NCBI GenBank assembly: GCA_900552385.1
Contig: URZI01000004.1
Span: 67,627-131,626 of the forward strand
Direction of reading: 5' to 3'
Origin: an uncultured Collinsella sp.
GTDB taxonomy: Bacteria; Actinomycetota; Coriobacteriia; Coriobacteriales; Coriobacteriaceae
DNA length: 64,000 nucleotides
Shown: piece after piece, positions 43,964 to 54,533 of the stretch
Layout: each line of letters starts with the position of its first letter
How positions within the stretch are numbered: position 1 is the first letter of the stretch
The notes under the pieces: generated by a model
Database searches by the model: none
Seen by the model: only the letters and a program-made list of their open reading frames with translations
What the model was told of the DNA's origin: nothing
Made by a program: the position numbers and the translations under genes

Positions 43964-45052
43964 CTAGACTAGGCGGACCAGATCGTGAGGGTAGGCGTTG
44001 AGAATCTCGACGCCCTTCTCGGTCACCAGGGCTAGGTCCTCGATGCGGACGCCGGTGCGGCCGGGGAGGTAGATGCCCGGTTCGATGGAGAACGTCATGC
44101 CCGGCTCGACAACCTGCTCGTTGGCAAGCGAGACGTCGCCCGGCTCGTGGTCCTGCAGACCAATCGAGTGGCCCAGGCGATGTGTAAAGTACTTGCCGTA
44201 GCCAGCGTCCTCAATCACGTCGCGCGCTGCACGGTCCAGGTCGCACATGCGCGCGCCTGGTGCGATGAGCGCCTCGGCGGCCTCGTTGGCGCGGCGCACG
44301 ATGTCGTAGATGCGCGCCGTCTCCTCGTCCGGCTCGCCCCAAAAGAACGTGCGCGTCATGTCCGAGCAGTAGTTACGATGGCGTCCGCCAATATCGAACA
44401 GCACCACGTCGCCGCGCTTGAGTACCGTGTCGTCGGGCTCGTGGTGCGGGTCGCCGGCGTTGGCGCCAAAGCTCACGATGGGCGGAAAGCTAAAGCCCTC
44501 GCAGCCGTGCTTGCGATACAGGCCGAGCATCTGGTCGGCAATTTCGCGCTCCGTCACGCCCTCGTGGACGAGCTTGATAACATCGGCCATCACGGCGTCG
44601 TTGGCGGCCGAGGACACGCGCATGAGTTCCTGCTCGGCGGTATCCTTGTGGGTGCGTGCGGCGGTGACGGCAAAGTCACCCAGGAAAAACTCGCTGGCGG
44701 CATGGCGCTCCAGAAGGGGCATCAAAAAGCCGGAGCGCATGACGGTGTCGATGCCGAGCGGCTTGGTCGGGTCGATCTCGCGCGCGATGGCGTCGGCCAC
44801 TACGTCAGTATCGGTGTGATAGGCCACGCGGGCATTGTCGTACTCGGGTCGCTGATGCAGCGCGTTGACCAAGATCACAGGTTCGCTATCGCGTGCGAGC
44901 AGCACGCCGCAAAAACGCTCGAACATATCGGCATAAAAGCCGGTCAGGTAATAGATCGACCATGGGTCGTTTACGAGCAGCTGTGCGCCGGGGTGCTGAG
45001 CCTCGAGCGCATCGAGCACGCGCGCCACACGCTGGTCATCGACATGTGCCAT
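43964..45052 (-). CDS. pepP: M24-family Xaa-Pro peptidase
   Basis: 362 residues. Creatinase-like N-terminal domain and a pita-bread metallopeptidase C-terminal domain. The metal ligands appear as two Asp (FDIGGRHRNYCSDMTRTF), His (HRLGHSIGLQDHEPGD) and two Glu (EPGIYLPGRTGVRIED). It removes residues before proline from peptides. AAAGGATG precedes ATG on the minus strand. It is flanked on both sides by spacers full of repeats. Confidence 0.92.
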   Translation of the reverse strand: MAHVDDQRVARVLDALEAQHPGAQLLVNDPWSIYYLTGFYADMFERFCGVLLARDSEPVILVNALHQRPEYDNARVAYHTDTDVVADAIAREIDPTKPLGIDTVMRSGFLMPLLERHAASEFFLGDFAVTAARTHKDTAEQELMRVSSAANDAVMADVIKLVHEGVTEREIADQMLGLYRKHGCEGFSFPPIVSFGANAGDPHHEPDDTVLKRGDVVLFDIGGRHRNYCSDMTRTFFWGEPDEETARIYDIVRRANEAAEALIAPGARMCDLDRAARDVIEDAGYGKYFTHRLGHSIGLQDHEPGDVSLANEQVVEPGMTFSIEPGIYLPGRTGVRIEDLALVTEKGVEILNAYPHDLVRLV

Positions 45053-45106
45053 GAATCATCCTTTCGCTAGGGTGCCACCATGGTATCCCCAATGCCAGGG
45101 TAGTCA

Positions 45107-45130
45107 ATTTGCGACGGGGCTATTTTAGCT
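45107..45130 (+). repeat. Motif C, copy 2
   Basis: ATTTGCGACGGGGC followed by TATTTTAGCT; differs from copy 1 at two positions. Confidence 0.75.
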
Positions 45131-45146
45131 GTGTCCAACATGCGGA

Positions 45147-45221
45147 ATGATTTTTCTGGGACGGGGATGAAATAATCATTCGGCACCCATGATTATTTCA
45201 TCCCCGTCCCAGAAAAATCAT
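45147..45221. repeat. Perfect 32-bp inverted repeat
   Basis: Arms 45147-45178 and 45190-45221 are exact inverse copies around 11 bases. The arm contains GGGACGGGGATGAAATAATCA, so it shares GGGACGGGG with motif C. Confidence 0.95.
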
Positions 45222-45246
45222 TTGAGCGAACGTTCGGGCAAAAGTA

Positions 45247-45270
45247 GCTAAAAGAGGCCCGTCCCAAATG
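45247..45270 (-). repeat. Motif C, copy 3
   Basis: Read on the minus strand: ATTTGGGACGGGCC followed by TCTTTTAGCT. It lies just left of element B copy 2, as copy 1 lies left of element B copy 1 but in the other orientation. Confidence 0.8.
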
Positions 45271-45280
45271 GGCTGGTTTC

Positions 45281-45433
45281 AAAAGTATGGCGGATTACGG
45301 GGCTGGACCTGTATTACTTGACCATGGGGAAAATCGCTAAATTAAAACCGCAGGTAGACGGCTTATCAAAAATCGAAAATTGCCGGTATGGATGGGGGTC
45401 TCCGAATTAGCCCCGTAATCCGGCATAGTTTTG
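45281..45433 (+). repeat. Structured element B, copy 2
   Basis: Outer 25-bp stem (45281-45305 with 45409-45433, two mismatches). The core GACCA, GGAAAATCG, AAAACCGCAGGTAGA at 45321-45360 matches copy 1 closely. The outer stem sequence is different from that of copy 1, yet both pair. Confidence 0.8.
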
Positions 45434-45480
45434 AATTGGTACTAAAGTAGGCACAAGCTAAATACCGATTCCAAGGATGG

Positions 45481-45543
45481 TCGCGGTGGAATAGTTCCTG
45501 GATGCCGGGGTTTGGCGGAAATCAGGAACTATTTCACCGCAAT
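45481..45543 (-). repeat. Palindrome family A, copy 6
   Basis: GCGGTGGAATAGTTCCTG on the left and CAGGAACTATTTCACCGC on the right. The flank GAGGAGGGGCGGGG lies on the right, toward the 3' end of the DUF1667 gene. Confidence 0.88.
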
Positions 45544-45571
45544 TGAGGAGGGGCGGGGTGGATGGCGGGGT

Positions 45572-45595
45572 AGCTAAAAGAGCCCCGTCCCTAAT
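45572..45595 (-). repeat. Motif C, copy 4, overlapping a stop codon
   Basis: Read on the minus strand: ATTAGGGACGGGGC followed by TCTTTTAGCT. It includes the stop codon of the DUF1667 gene. An 8-bp stem GTAGCTAA / TTAGCTAC (45570-45602) surrounds it, so it may act as that operon's terminator. Confidence 0.78.
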
Positions 45596-46001
45596 TAGCT
45601 ACTTTGACTCGGTCGATGTCCATGCTGGCGATGAGGTTGATGTTGGTGTCGAGGAGGTCTTCCAGCATGATGTCGCCCATGCGGATGGGGGCGTTGACGA
45701 CTAGGCCTCGGATGAGGTTCATGGCTTGGGCGTGGAGTGCCAGAGGGATGGCCTTGGCGGTGCGCACAGGCAGCAGCGTCTCGTCGCCGCCGGAGACGGC
45801 CACGGTCGTCGTGAGTACGCGCATGGGGCAGGTGAGCTCCTGATGTGCGAATTTATCGCCGCGCGGGCAGCTGTTTCCGGCCACGGAGCGAACCTCTACC
45901 ACGGCGTCGTCTGCGTCACGCTCCACCTCTACGGTCAGGAGACACTCGGATGGGCAGGTGGTGCAGTTGAACTGCAGCGTTTCGATCGCGTTTATGCTCA
46001 T
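45591..46001 (-). CDS. DUF1667 cysteine-rich protein
   Basis: 136 residues. N-terminal CTTCPSEC and later Cys in NSCPRGDK and LTCPMRV probably bind a metal or Fe-S cluster. The family is found with GlpA-like dehydrogenases and a FAD/NAD oxidoreductase, as here, and seems to be the small third member of that complex. It starts four bases after the upstream gene's stop. Confidence 0.85.
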   Translation of the reverse strand: MSINAIETLQFNCTTCPSECLLTVEVERDADDAVVEVRSVAGNSCPRGDKFAHQELTCPMRVLTTTVAVSGGDETLLPVRTAKAIPLALHAQAMNLIRGLVVNAPIRMGDIMLEDLLDTNINLIASMDIDRVKVAN

Positions 46002-46005
46002 GGCC

Positions 46006-47382
46006 TTACGCCTCCTCTACGGGATCGACGGACAGGACAATCTCGCTGACACCCAGGTCGAGCGCTTGTTTGATGACCTTTGCCGGCATTGGAAAGCTTT
46101 CCATGACGCTTGGCTTAAATGCACGGACCTTGCCTACGAATAATTCCTCGCCGCCAGCGAGAATACGCACGCGGGCGGCGTCGACCGGTCGGCGCACGCG
46201 GAAGTTGAGTTTGGTGAGTGCCGCAGCCGTAATGCGTCCCGGCAGCGCGTAGCCCGCAATACCGGCAGGGGAGACCGTGAGCTGGCAACCCACGCGCTGG
46301 GCGCCCGCCTCGGCATCCGCGCCACCGCCCAGCGCGTATACCGCCGCAGCCGCACCGGCGCGCTCGGATTCGGTCGTCACATTGTCTGCCAGGTCGTGCA
46401 CGTGCAGCACGTTGCCGCAGGCAAATATGCCCGGCACGCCCGTCTGCAGGCTCTGGTCCACCACGGCGCCGCGCGTGCGTGGGTCAAGCTCAACGCCCGC
46501 GGCAACCGAAAGCTCGTTCTCGGGAATCAAGCCCACCGAGAGCAGCAGTGTGTCACACGGAACAATGCGCTCGGTTCCCGGAATGGGCGCCAGGTGCTCG
46601 TCGACCTGGCTCACTTCGACGGCTTCAACGCGGTCGTGCCCGATTACGCGCGTGACCGTGGTGGACAGGTGCAGCGGAATGCCAAAGTCGTCCAGGCAGT
46701 TCTTTACATTGCGGCGCAGTCCGTTGGCGTACGGCATGAGCTCGTACACGCCCTCGACGGAAATCCCCTCGAGCGCGCAGCGACGTGCCATGATCAGCCC
46801 GATATCGCCCGAACCCAAAATGACGGCGCGCGAGCCGGGTTTGAGGTTCTCGATATTGATGTATCGCTGCGCAAGGCCGGCCGTAAACACGCCGGCGGGT
46901 CGGCTGCCAGGGATCTTGATCTCGCTGCGGGTGCGCTCACGGCAGCCCATGGCAAGCACGATGGCGCGTGCGGTGAGTTGCAACATGCCATCGGGGCTCA
47001 TGAGCGTGACGGTGTGGAGTGTGGATTCGCCCTTGCCCGGCGCGCCCTCGCCCGAATTAATCCCAATCACCATGCTGTCCAAGAACAGTGCAATGTCGGT
47101 CGCGCGCACCTGGTCGATAAAGCGCTGCGCGTACTCGGGACCGGTGAGCTCCTGCTTAAAGTGCGACAGGCCAAAGCCGGGGTGGATGCATTGGCGGAGG
47201 ATGCCGCCCAGGTGCTGCTCGCGCTCCACGATGGCCACGTGCGCGCCTGCCTTTTGCGCGGCAAGCGCGGCCGCCATGCCGGCGGGGCCGCCTCCGATGA
47301 CGACCACGTCGAAGGCCTGCGTTGCTACCGACGCTGCGGCTCCGGCCTCCGCGAGTTCGTCGCACATATCAAACGTCGCCAT
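46006..47382 (-). CDS. FAD/NAD(P)-dependent oxidoreductase of the glycerol-3-phosphate operon
   Basis: 458 residues. The first dinucleotide-binding motif is [17 protein letters not shown] and the second is [16 protein letters not shown]; the [14 protein letters not shown] end is typical of thioredoxin-reductase-like flavoproteins. It likely passes electrons from the GlpA-like subunit to NAD(P) or the reverse. AAGGGGG lies before the start, and the stop of the preceding gene is one base away. Confidence 0.87.
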   Translation of the reverse strand: MATFDMCDELAEAGAAASVATQAFDVVVIGGGPAGMAAALAAQKAGAHVAIVEREQHLGGILRQCIHPGFGLSHFKQELTGPEYAQRFIDQVRATDIALFLDSMVIGINSGEGAPGKGESTLHTVTLMSPDGMLQLTARAIVLAMGCRERTRSEIKIPGSRPAGVFTAGLAQRYINIENLKPGSRAVILGSGDIGLIMARRCALEGISVEGVYELMPYANGLRRNVKNCLDDFGIPLHLSTTVTRVIGHDRVEAVEVSQVDEHLAPIPGTERIVPCDTLLLSVGLIPENELSVAAGVELDPRTRGAVVDQSLQTGVPGIFACGNVLHVHDLADNVTTESERAGAAAAVYALGGGADAEAGAQRVGCQLTVSPAGIAGYALPGRITAAALTKLNFRVRRPVDAARVRILAGGEELFVGKVRAFKPSVMESFPMPAKVIKQALDLGVSEIVLSVDPVEEA

Positions 47383-47383
47383 C

Positions 47384-48838
47384 CTAGCGCACCCCCTTCA
47401 AAGGTCCCTCGACCAGCCAGGAGCCGGCGTCCTCCAGTAATACCTCGCTAGGGTCGCAGCCCAGCTCGCGCGCCAGGATCGCCACCACACGGCTCTGGCA
47501 AAAACCGCTCTGGCACCGACCCATGCCGGCTCGGCAGCGGCGCTTGACGCCCTCGACCGAAACCGCGCCCGGGCGGCGCCGGATCGCGGCCACGATCTCG
47601 GCCTCGGGCACCGTCTCGCAGCGGCAAACGATCTGTCCCCACGTGGGGTCGGACGCGATCAGCTCCTCCTTGTGCGCGAGCGGTGCGCGGTCAAAGTCGT
47701 CCGGTGCGCGGCGAATCGGGTTCCAGTCCGCCCGCTCGTGCAGTTCCACGCCCGCCTCACGTATCACAAGCTCCATGCGCTCGGCAATGGCCGGCGCGCT
47801 CGCCACACCCGGCGACTGAATGCCCGCCGCCTGGAAAAGCCCCGGCACCACGGCCGACTGTCCAATAAAGAAGTCGTTCGTCCCCTGAATGACCGGGCGT
47901 CCGCCGGCAAACGCGCGCACCACGCGGCGCGTGTCCAGATCGGGCACCAGCTTGCGCGCGCCCGCTAACAGCGCGTTGACATCGCTCGCATAGGTCTGCG
48001 TGTCGCCCGGCTCGCGCACAGCGGCGGTTGCGGTGATCACGGTGTTGCCGTGCACGGTGCCCGTCACGATAACGCCCTTCGATACCGGCGTCGGCACGGG
48101 GTAGAGCGGCATGAGCGTGCGCGGCTCCTTGTCCAACACCACGATGTTGCCCTGACGCCAGACCATCTGGAACTCCTCGGCGCCCGCCATATGCGAGATG
48201 TCGGCGGCGCCGTTGCCCGCGGCGTTGATCAGGTAGCGGCAGCGCACGTTGCCAGCGGGGGTCGCCAGCGTAAAGCGCGCGTCCTCGCCCGAGCCCGCGA
48301 CTTCAATCGCTTCCACCGGAGCGGACCGCATAAACGTCACCCCGTTGGCCACGGCGTTCTCCAGCGCGGCGATGGCAACCTCAAACGGGTCGACAAACCC
48401 AGTCGAGGGGCACCACAACGCGCATGTTGCATAGGCACTGGCGCGCGGCTCTAATTCGTGGATGCGGTCGGGTCCAACGATCGACAGCTCGGGCACACCG
48501 TTGACATGGCCGTTGCTGCGCAGCTGTTCCAGATGCGCACGGTCCTCGTCGTTAAAGCCCAGCACCATCGAACCGGTGCGACGGAACAAAAAGCCCAGCT
48601 CCTGCGCCCATGTACCGTACAACTCGCAGCCACGGGCGTTAACCTGCGCCTTTACGGTTCCCGGCGTCGGATCGTAGCCGGCGTGCACCAGGCCGCCGTT
48701 GGCCTTCGACGCGCCCTGCGCAATATCGTTAGCCGCCTCGACCACGCAAATTGACAGGTCAAACCGCGCGAGCTGCCGTGCGATGGCGCATCCGGTGATG
48801 CCCGCGCCGACAATCGCGATATCAAACGTTTCTGCCAC
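47384..48838 (-). CDS. glpA: Glycerol-3-phosphate dehydrogenase-like flavoprotein (GlpA type)
   Basis: 484 residues. FAD motif [17 protein letters not shown] at the N-terminus, a DAO-type catalytic domain in the middle, and a BFD-like [2Fe-2S] domain at the C-terminus ([21 protein letters not shown]). It probably oxidises sn-glycerol-3-phosphate. It is the first gene of a three-gene minus-strand operon; no glpK or glpF is in the window. GGGAGG lies at good distance from ATG 48838. Confidence 0.85.
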   Translation of the reverse strand: MAETFDIAIVGAGITGCAIARQLARFDLSICVVEAANDIAQGASKANGGLVHAGYDPTPGTVKAQVNARGCELYGTWAQELGFLFRRTGSMVLGFNDEDRAHLEQLRSNGHVNGVPELSIVGPDRIHELEPRASAYATCALWCPSTGFVDPFEVAIAALENAVANGVTFMRSAPVEAIEVAGSGEDARFTLATPAGNVRCRYLINAAGNGAADISHMAGAEEFQMVWRQGNIVVLDKEPRTLMPLYPVPTPVSKGVIVTGTVHGNTVITATAAVREPGDTQTYASDVNALLAGARKLVPDLDTRRVVRAFAGGRPVIQGTNDFFIGQSAVVPGLFQAAGIQSPGVASAPAIAERMELVIREAGVELHERADWNPIRRAPDDFDRAPLAHKEELIASDPTWGQIVCRCETVPEAEIVAAIRRRPGAVSVEGVKRRCRAGMGRCQSGFCQSRVVAILARELGCDPSEVLLEDAGSWLVEGPLKGVR

Positions 48839-49245
48839 GGTGCCTCCCAGACAAGTTGACAGGCTGTCAATAAGACTATCCTACGGTCTGCGCGTCCCCA
48901 GTGCGGCGGCAATGCGGCGAACAGCCCCGCAACACCCGCCAACGGCAGGCGAGGGGAGACCCCGGCAACGTTGACAACCTCGTCTACCGACAACTACGGC
49001 AACCGTTTGTCTCGATCTGTAACAGTTTGCTGATGATTTGGGTTCTAGATGTTACAGATCGAGACGTTAGTCTGGCGCCCCCTCCGTTTGTCTCGACCTG
49101 TAACATCTAGGACCGGATTTCGCTCCCACCTGTTTCAGATTGAGATGTTTGTGTCCGCGCCAGCCCCGCCCCTAGCCGTGGTCCCATATAAACAAACCCC
49201 GTGGTAAACTTGCACGGACTGTTAATATTCCGAAAGGTACCCGTA
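48839..49245. other. Divergent spacer with paired operator-like palindromes
   Basis: 407 bases between divergent genes. The main feature is a set of four alternating copies of TCTCGATCTGTAACA-like sequence at 49009-49146. The rest shows no gene. Confidence 0.6.
49009..49146. repeat. Two successive inverted repeats of a TCTCGAtCTGTAACA motif
   Basis: Pair 1 is perfect over 16 bp: GTCTCGATCTGTAACA at 49009-49024 with its inverse at 49050-49065. Pair 2 is diverged: TCTCGACCTGTAACA near 49091 with CTGTTTCAGATTGAGA near 49130. The arrangement suggests either binding sites for a regulator or degenerate copies of a repeat. Confidence 0.75.
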
Positions 49246-49677
49246 ATGTCCAAGTACATCTCCGAGCTCATGTCGCCGCAGCTTATGGGCGTCGTCTATG
49301 CCTTCGTTGGCTTTATCATCGCCCTGTATGTGCTGTCGGTCGTCTATGTGTTCATCGACGCTCGCCGCCGCGGCGCCAGCGCATACGTGGCATGGGGCAT
49401 CATCGCCCTCATCCCGTTTGTGGGCCTCATCGCCTACCTGGTCCTGCGTCCGCACTCCTACGCGTCCGACCGCGAGGAGCAGGAGCTGGACATGGCTCTG
49501 CGCGAGCGCCAGCTTGCCCAGTACGGCACCTGCCCGCAGTGCGGCGCGCCCATCGAGAAAGACTTTGTGGTCTGCCCGGTGTGCGACACCCAGGTTCGCA
49601 ATGTCTGCCCCAGCTGCCATCGCCCGCTCGATGCGCACTGGAAGGTCTGCCCCTACTGCCGAACTCGCATCCAGTAA
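49246..49677 (+). CDS. Membrane protein with PLDc_N-like domain and double zinc ribbon
   Basis: 143 residues. Two membrane helices with the short VFIDARRRGASAYVAWGIIALIPFVG-like linker (split here by an RRRG turn) resemble the PLDc_N domain. After residue 95 come two CxxC pairs per ribbon: CPQCGAP/CPVCDTQ and CPSCHRP/CPYCRTR. The function is unknown. The start at 49246 follows GAAAGG. It precedes thrS. Confidence 0.8.
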   Translation: MSKYISELMSPQLMGVVYAFVGFIIALYVLSVVYVFIDARRRGASAYVAWGIIALIPFVGLIAYLVLRPHSYASDREEQELDMALRERQLAQYGTCPQCGAPIEKDFVVCPVCDTQVRNVCPSCHRPLDAHWKVCPYCRTRIQ

Positions 49678-49774
49678 CGCATCCATCGCCGGGCCGGCCG
49701 CAAGCCACGGGCACGCCGCAAGCCATGCGCGCCCCGCAGCCCCGGTCCACACGATGAAGCATGCGTAGAAAATC

Positions 49775-49803
49775 GCCCGCCGTGCCATTAAGGTGCGGCG
49801 GGC
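49775..49803 (+). terminator. Hairpin after the zinc-ribbon gene
   Basis: Stem GCCCGCCG / CGGCGGGC, loop of 13 bases, followed by GCTTGTATA. Weak T tract; may be a terminator or part of the thrS leader. Confidence 0.5.
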
Positions 49804-49903
49804 GCTTGTATACCAAGGCAACCTGCCTATAATGATGCAAGTCAAAAACGCCGAGCGCATCGCACGCACTTGCATCAGGCATCCGAGAGGAGAAAACATA
49901 CCC

Positions 49904-51667
<1,764 letters not shown>

Positions 51668-51690
51668 GGTAAGCTTCACAACAATTAACA

Positions 51691-51726
51691 AAGGCGACCG
51701 TCCACAAAGGGCGGTCGCCTTTTTTC
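51691..51726 (+). terminator. Terminator after thrS
   Basis: Perfect 10-bp stem AAGGCGACCG / CGGTCGCCTT with TTTTT tail. Confidence 0.93.
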
Positions 51727-51740
51727 TTACCAAAATAAGA

Positions 51741-51767
51741 AAAGCCGCTGGTTGAGCGGCTTTTTTT
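51741..51767 (+). terminator. Second terminator before the capsule locus
   Basis: AAAGCCGC / GCGGCTTT stem, 7-base loop, then TTTT. It has A- and T-runs on both sides, so could work in both directions. Confidence 0.85.
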
Positions 51768-51780
51768 GTTGCACAAAAAG

Positions 51781-51902
51781 GTACAGGTTTTTGTAGAGGG
51801 CTATGGAGATGTACCTACTATCAGTACATTTTGCGTAATCTGGGAAAACGCTGATTAATTGCTCGTATAATGTCGCATGTCGAAAGATACAAAAACCTGT
51901 AC
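51781..51902. promoter_or_regulatory. 15-bp inverted repeat spanning the capsule-locus promoter
   Basis: GTACAGGTTTTTGTA (51781-51795) and its exact inverse (51888-51902) enclose a TATAAT -10 box at 51866-51871. No strong -35 is visible. The repeat may be an operator pair of a regulator or a stem in the untranslated leader. The loaP-like gene starts about 94 bases further. Confidence 0.65.
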
Positions 51903-51995
51903 TTTTGCGACTACGCCTAGCTGCGAGCGAGAAGCTTGTTCTAAACGCCCCTGCATTTGCGTGCATCGCAAAGCCAAAAGAGGGGGGGCGAGAAC

Positions 51996-52586
51996 ATGGA
52001 ACAGACGGCACGGCGCCAAGAGCAGCTGCCAGGTGCTTTTAGCGGCGCCACCACCAACAGCCAGCACGGCCGCGTCCGCTGGTATCTGGTTCACACCCCC
52101 AATGGAAAAGAGCGCGAGACCTGCGAAAAGGTCCGCTGCATTATCCCGCACGAGCTGATGCAGGACGCTTTTGTGATGCAAAAGGAGTTCTGGTTTAAGC
52201 GGGACGGCGCCTGGTCGCTCCAAACCAAGCCCATGTACAAGGAATATTTCTTCGTCGCCACGCACGATGCCGCTGCGCTCGATAGGGCCCTGGCCCAGTT
52301 GAGCTTTGGCTGTCGCATCGCCGGCAGTAGGGAGCGGGCGTACATGCCCATGCCGGACGATGCGCAGGATTGGTACCGCAGCGTGCTCGACGACGACGGC
52401 GTGGTGCGCAACAGCGTCGCCCGCATAGAAGACGGCGTGTTGCACATAGAGCAGGGGCCCTTGGTGGGGCAAGAGGCCCGCGTAAAGAAAGTCGACCGTC
52501 ATAAACGCTGGTGCCTGGTAGACGTGGGCGAGGGTGACTCCACATTTAGGGAGCTGCTACCGCTTGACGTTCCTAGCAAAACGTAA
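51996..52586 (+). CDS. loaP: NusG-like antiterminator of the LoaP family
   Basis: 196 residues. After a 25-residue variable start comes an NGN domain (VRWYLVHTPNGKERE to about residue 125) and then a KOW-type domain (LVGQEARVKKVDRHKRWCLVDV). Specialised NusG paralogues of this sort (LoaP, UpxY, RfaH) let RNA polymerase pass terminators in long polysaccharide operons. It is the first gene of the capsule locus, the usual place. ATG 51996 has an AGAGGGGGGG site; the upstream ATG at 51957 is less likely. Confidence 0.85.
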   Translation: MEQTARRQEQLPGAFSGATTNSQHGRVRWYLVHTPNGKERETCEKVRCIIPHELMQDAFVMQKEFWFKRDGAWSLQTKPMYKEYFFVATHDAAALDRALAQLSFGCRIAGSRERAYMPMPDDAQDWYRSVLDDDGVVRNSVARIEDGVLHIEQGPLVGQEARVKKVDRHKRWCLVDVGEGDSTFRELLPLDVPSKT

Positions 52587-52664
52587 GGGAGACGTTGCAT
52601 CAGCTGTTCGTTTGCATTTTTGAATTTACCGATTGGGGGATCCCTGGGGAACGGGGATGTATTT

Positions 52665-53420
52665 TTGACTGTGGCTGCTAAAGAAGTAACAAAGAGCTGT
52701 GCGCCTGCGGGGGCGGCACTGATTGCCCAGGCCATGGACCGGCGCGAGGGCGCCGGCCGTTACAAGGCCATGCAATCCATCATGGACTGGGACCGCTCGC
52801 GCTTGGCATATAGGGCAGTGAAGCGCGCATTCGACATCGTGTTCAGCGGTGCCGTGCTCGTCGTCATCGCTGTGCCCAGCCTGGTGCTGGCCGCGGCCAT
52901 CCGACTGGAGAGCGAGGGCAGCCCCTTCTATAGTCAGATCCGCGTTGGCCGCACCCGTCCCGACGGTAGTTTGACTACCTTCCGCATGTGGAAGTTCCGC
53001 TCCATGTACAAGGACGCCGACGAGCGCCTCGCCGAGCTCAGGGAGCAGAACGAGATCGCCGGCGCCATGTTCAAGATGAAGAATGACCCGCGTGTCACCA
53101 AGATTGGAAAGTTCATCCGCAAGCACTCCATCGACGAGTTCCCGCAGTTCCTGAACGTGTTCATGGGTCAGATGTCCGTCGTCGGCCCGCGCCCGCCGCT
53201 GCCCAACGAGGTCGCGGAGTATACCGAGTACGACCTGCAGCGCTTGGCTGTGAAGCCGGGCATTACCGGCTGGTGGCAGGTGACTGACCGCAACGATACC
53301 GACTTCGACGGCATGGTCCGCCGTGATTTGGAGTACATCGCCAAGCGCGGCCCCATCACGGACTTGAAGATTGTTCTCCTCACGGTCGTTGAAGTCTTTA
53401 CCGGTGGAGGTGCTTGCTAA
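52665..53420 (+). CDS. Initiating sugar transferase (undecaprenyl-phosphate type)
   Basis: 251 residues. A membrane helix at about residues 55-80 is followed by the bacterial sugar transferase domain: FYSQIRVGR, FRMWKFRSM, and VVGPRPPLPNEV. It transfers a sugar phosphate to undecaprenyl phosphate, the first step of repeat-unit synthesis. The start is uncertain: TTG 52665 with GGGGAACGGGGA upstream is chosen; GTG 52671 or TTG 52620 are options. Its codon use is like the GC-rich genome, unlike the genes that follow. Confidence 0.88.
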   Translation: MTVAAKEVTKSCAPAGAALIAQAMDRREGAGRYKAMQSIMDWDRSRLAYRAVKRAFDIVFSGAVLVVIAVPSLVLAAAIRLESEGSPFYSQIRVGRTRPDGSLTTFRMWKFRSMYKDADERLAELREQNEIAGAMFKMKNDPRVTKIGKFIRKHSIDEFPQFLNVFMGQMSVVGPRPPLPNEVAEYTEYDLQRLAVKPGITGWWQVTDRNDTDFDGMVRRDLEYIAKRGPITDLKIVLLTVVEVFTGGGAC

Positions 53421-54524
53421 ATGACTGAACCGGTTAGGGTGGCTCAGGTTGTTGGCAAGATGGTTGGTGGCGGCGTCGAAGCTGTCGTTATGAATTACTA
53501 TCGTCACATCGATCGCGGTAAAGTGCAGTTTGACTTTCTTGTTGATTCCGATTCGACGCTTGTTCCCCGTGACGAGATCGAATCGCTCGGTGGCAGGGTC
53601 TTTGAGATACCCCCCTATCAGCATGTAGCTGAATACCAGCGAGAGCTTCAGCGTCTCTTTAAGCAAGAGGGCTGGAAGATTGTCCATAGTCACATCAACG
53701 CGCTTTCGGTCTTTCCTCTTCGTGCTGCGAAGAAGGCGGGTGTCCCCGTGCGTATCGCCCATAGCCACTCTACGAGTGGTAGGGGTGAGTATGCCAAGAA
53801 TGCCCTGAAGGCCGTGCTGAAAACGCAATCAAACCGGTATCCGACTCACCGTTTTGCATGTAGTAAATTCGCTGGTGAATGGTTATTTGGATCGAGTTCT
53901 CAATTTGTAGTCATGCGTAATGCTGTCGACTTGTCTGTTTTTGCGCCAGATGATGATGATCGCCTAAGGACGCGGCGATCGCTTGGTGTTGCTGATGGAC
54001 AGCTTCTAATTGGGCACATTGGTCGTTTTACAGAGCAGAAGAATCACTCATATTTGCTTAATATATTCGATCAGGTTTTAAAGATTCGTAATGATGCAGT
54101 TTTAGTTTTGGTTGGTTCTGGTCCGTTGGTTGAACAGATAAAGGACCAAGCTGATTGTCTGGGGATTAGCCATTCTGTTCGGTTTTTGGGCACTAGAAGC
54201 GACGCAGCATCTTTATATCGAGCATTTGATGTTTTCTGCCTGCCGAGCCTGTATGAAGGCCTCCCAATGGTCGGAGTTGAATGCCAGGCATCGCATACAC
54301 CCATTCTTGCGTCTGATACCGTTACCTCTGAGACCGCTGTTACATCCATGATGCAATTTGAATCACTTTCTAGCTCCTGTATAAAGTGGGCCGAAAGACT
54401 TATTGAGTTGAGCACAGAGGTCTTCGCGCCTGGCGACGATGCCGGTTTGCAGGTATTTGAAATTAATGCTGCGGCCAGAGTGTTATTGGATTGTTATATG
54501 ACCTATTTAGGTTCTGTTGATTAA
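53421..54524 (+). CDS. Glycosyltransferase family 4-like protein
   Basis: 367 residues, GT-B fold. The N-terminal VGKMVGGGVEAVVMNYYR loop and the C-terminal HIGRFTEQKNH and SLYEGLPMVGVECQA segments mark the retaining GT4 family. It adds a sugar to the lipid-linked unit. It starts directly after the sugar transferase. The sequence becomes AT-richer inside this gene, after about 53.85 kb. Confidence 0.9.
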   Translation: MTEPVRVAQVVGKMVGGGVEAVVMNYYRHIDRGKVQFDFLVDSDSTLVPRDEIESLGGRVFEIPPYQHVAEYQRELQRLFKQEGWKIVHSHINALSVFPLRAAKKAGVPVRIAHSHSTSGRGEYAKNALKAVLKTQSNRYPTHRFACSKFAGEWLFGSSSQFVVMRNAVDLSVFAPDDDDRLRTRRSLGVADGQLLIGHIGRFTEQKNHSYLLNIFDQVLKIRNDAVLVLVGSGPLVEQIKDQADCLGISHSVRFLGTRSDAASLYRAFDVFCLPSLYEGLPMVGVECQASHTPILASDTVTSETAVTSMMQFESLSSSCIKWAERLIELSTEVFAPGDDAGLQVFEINAAARVLLDCYMTYLGSVD

Positions 54525-54533
54525 GGGGATAGC

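Larger units (their letters stand above)
45053..45590. other. Repeat-rich spacer between the peptidase and DUF1667 genes
   Basis: 538 bases without a credible gene. In order: motif C copy 2, a perfect 32-bp inverted repeat, motif C copy 3, element B copy 2, palindrome A copy 6, motif C copy 4. Should also hold the peptidase promoter. Confidence 0.8.
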
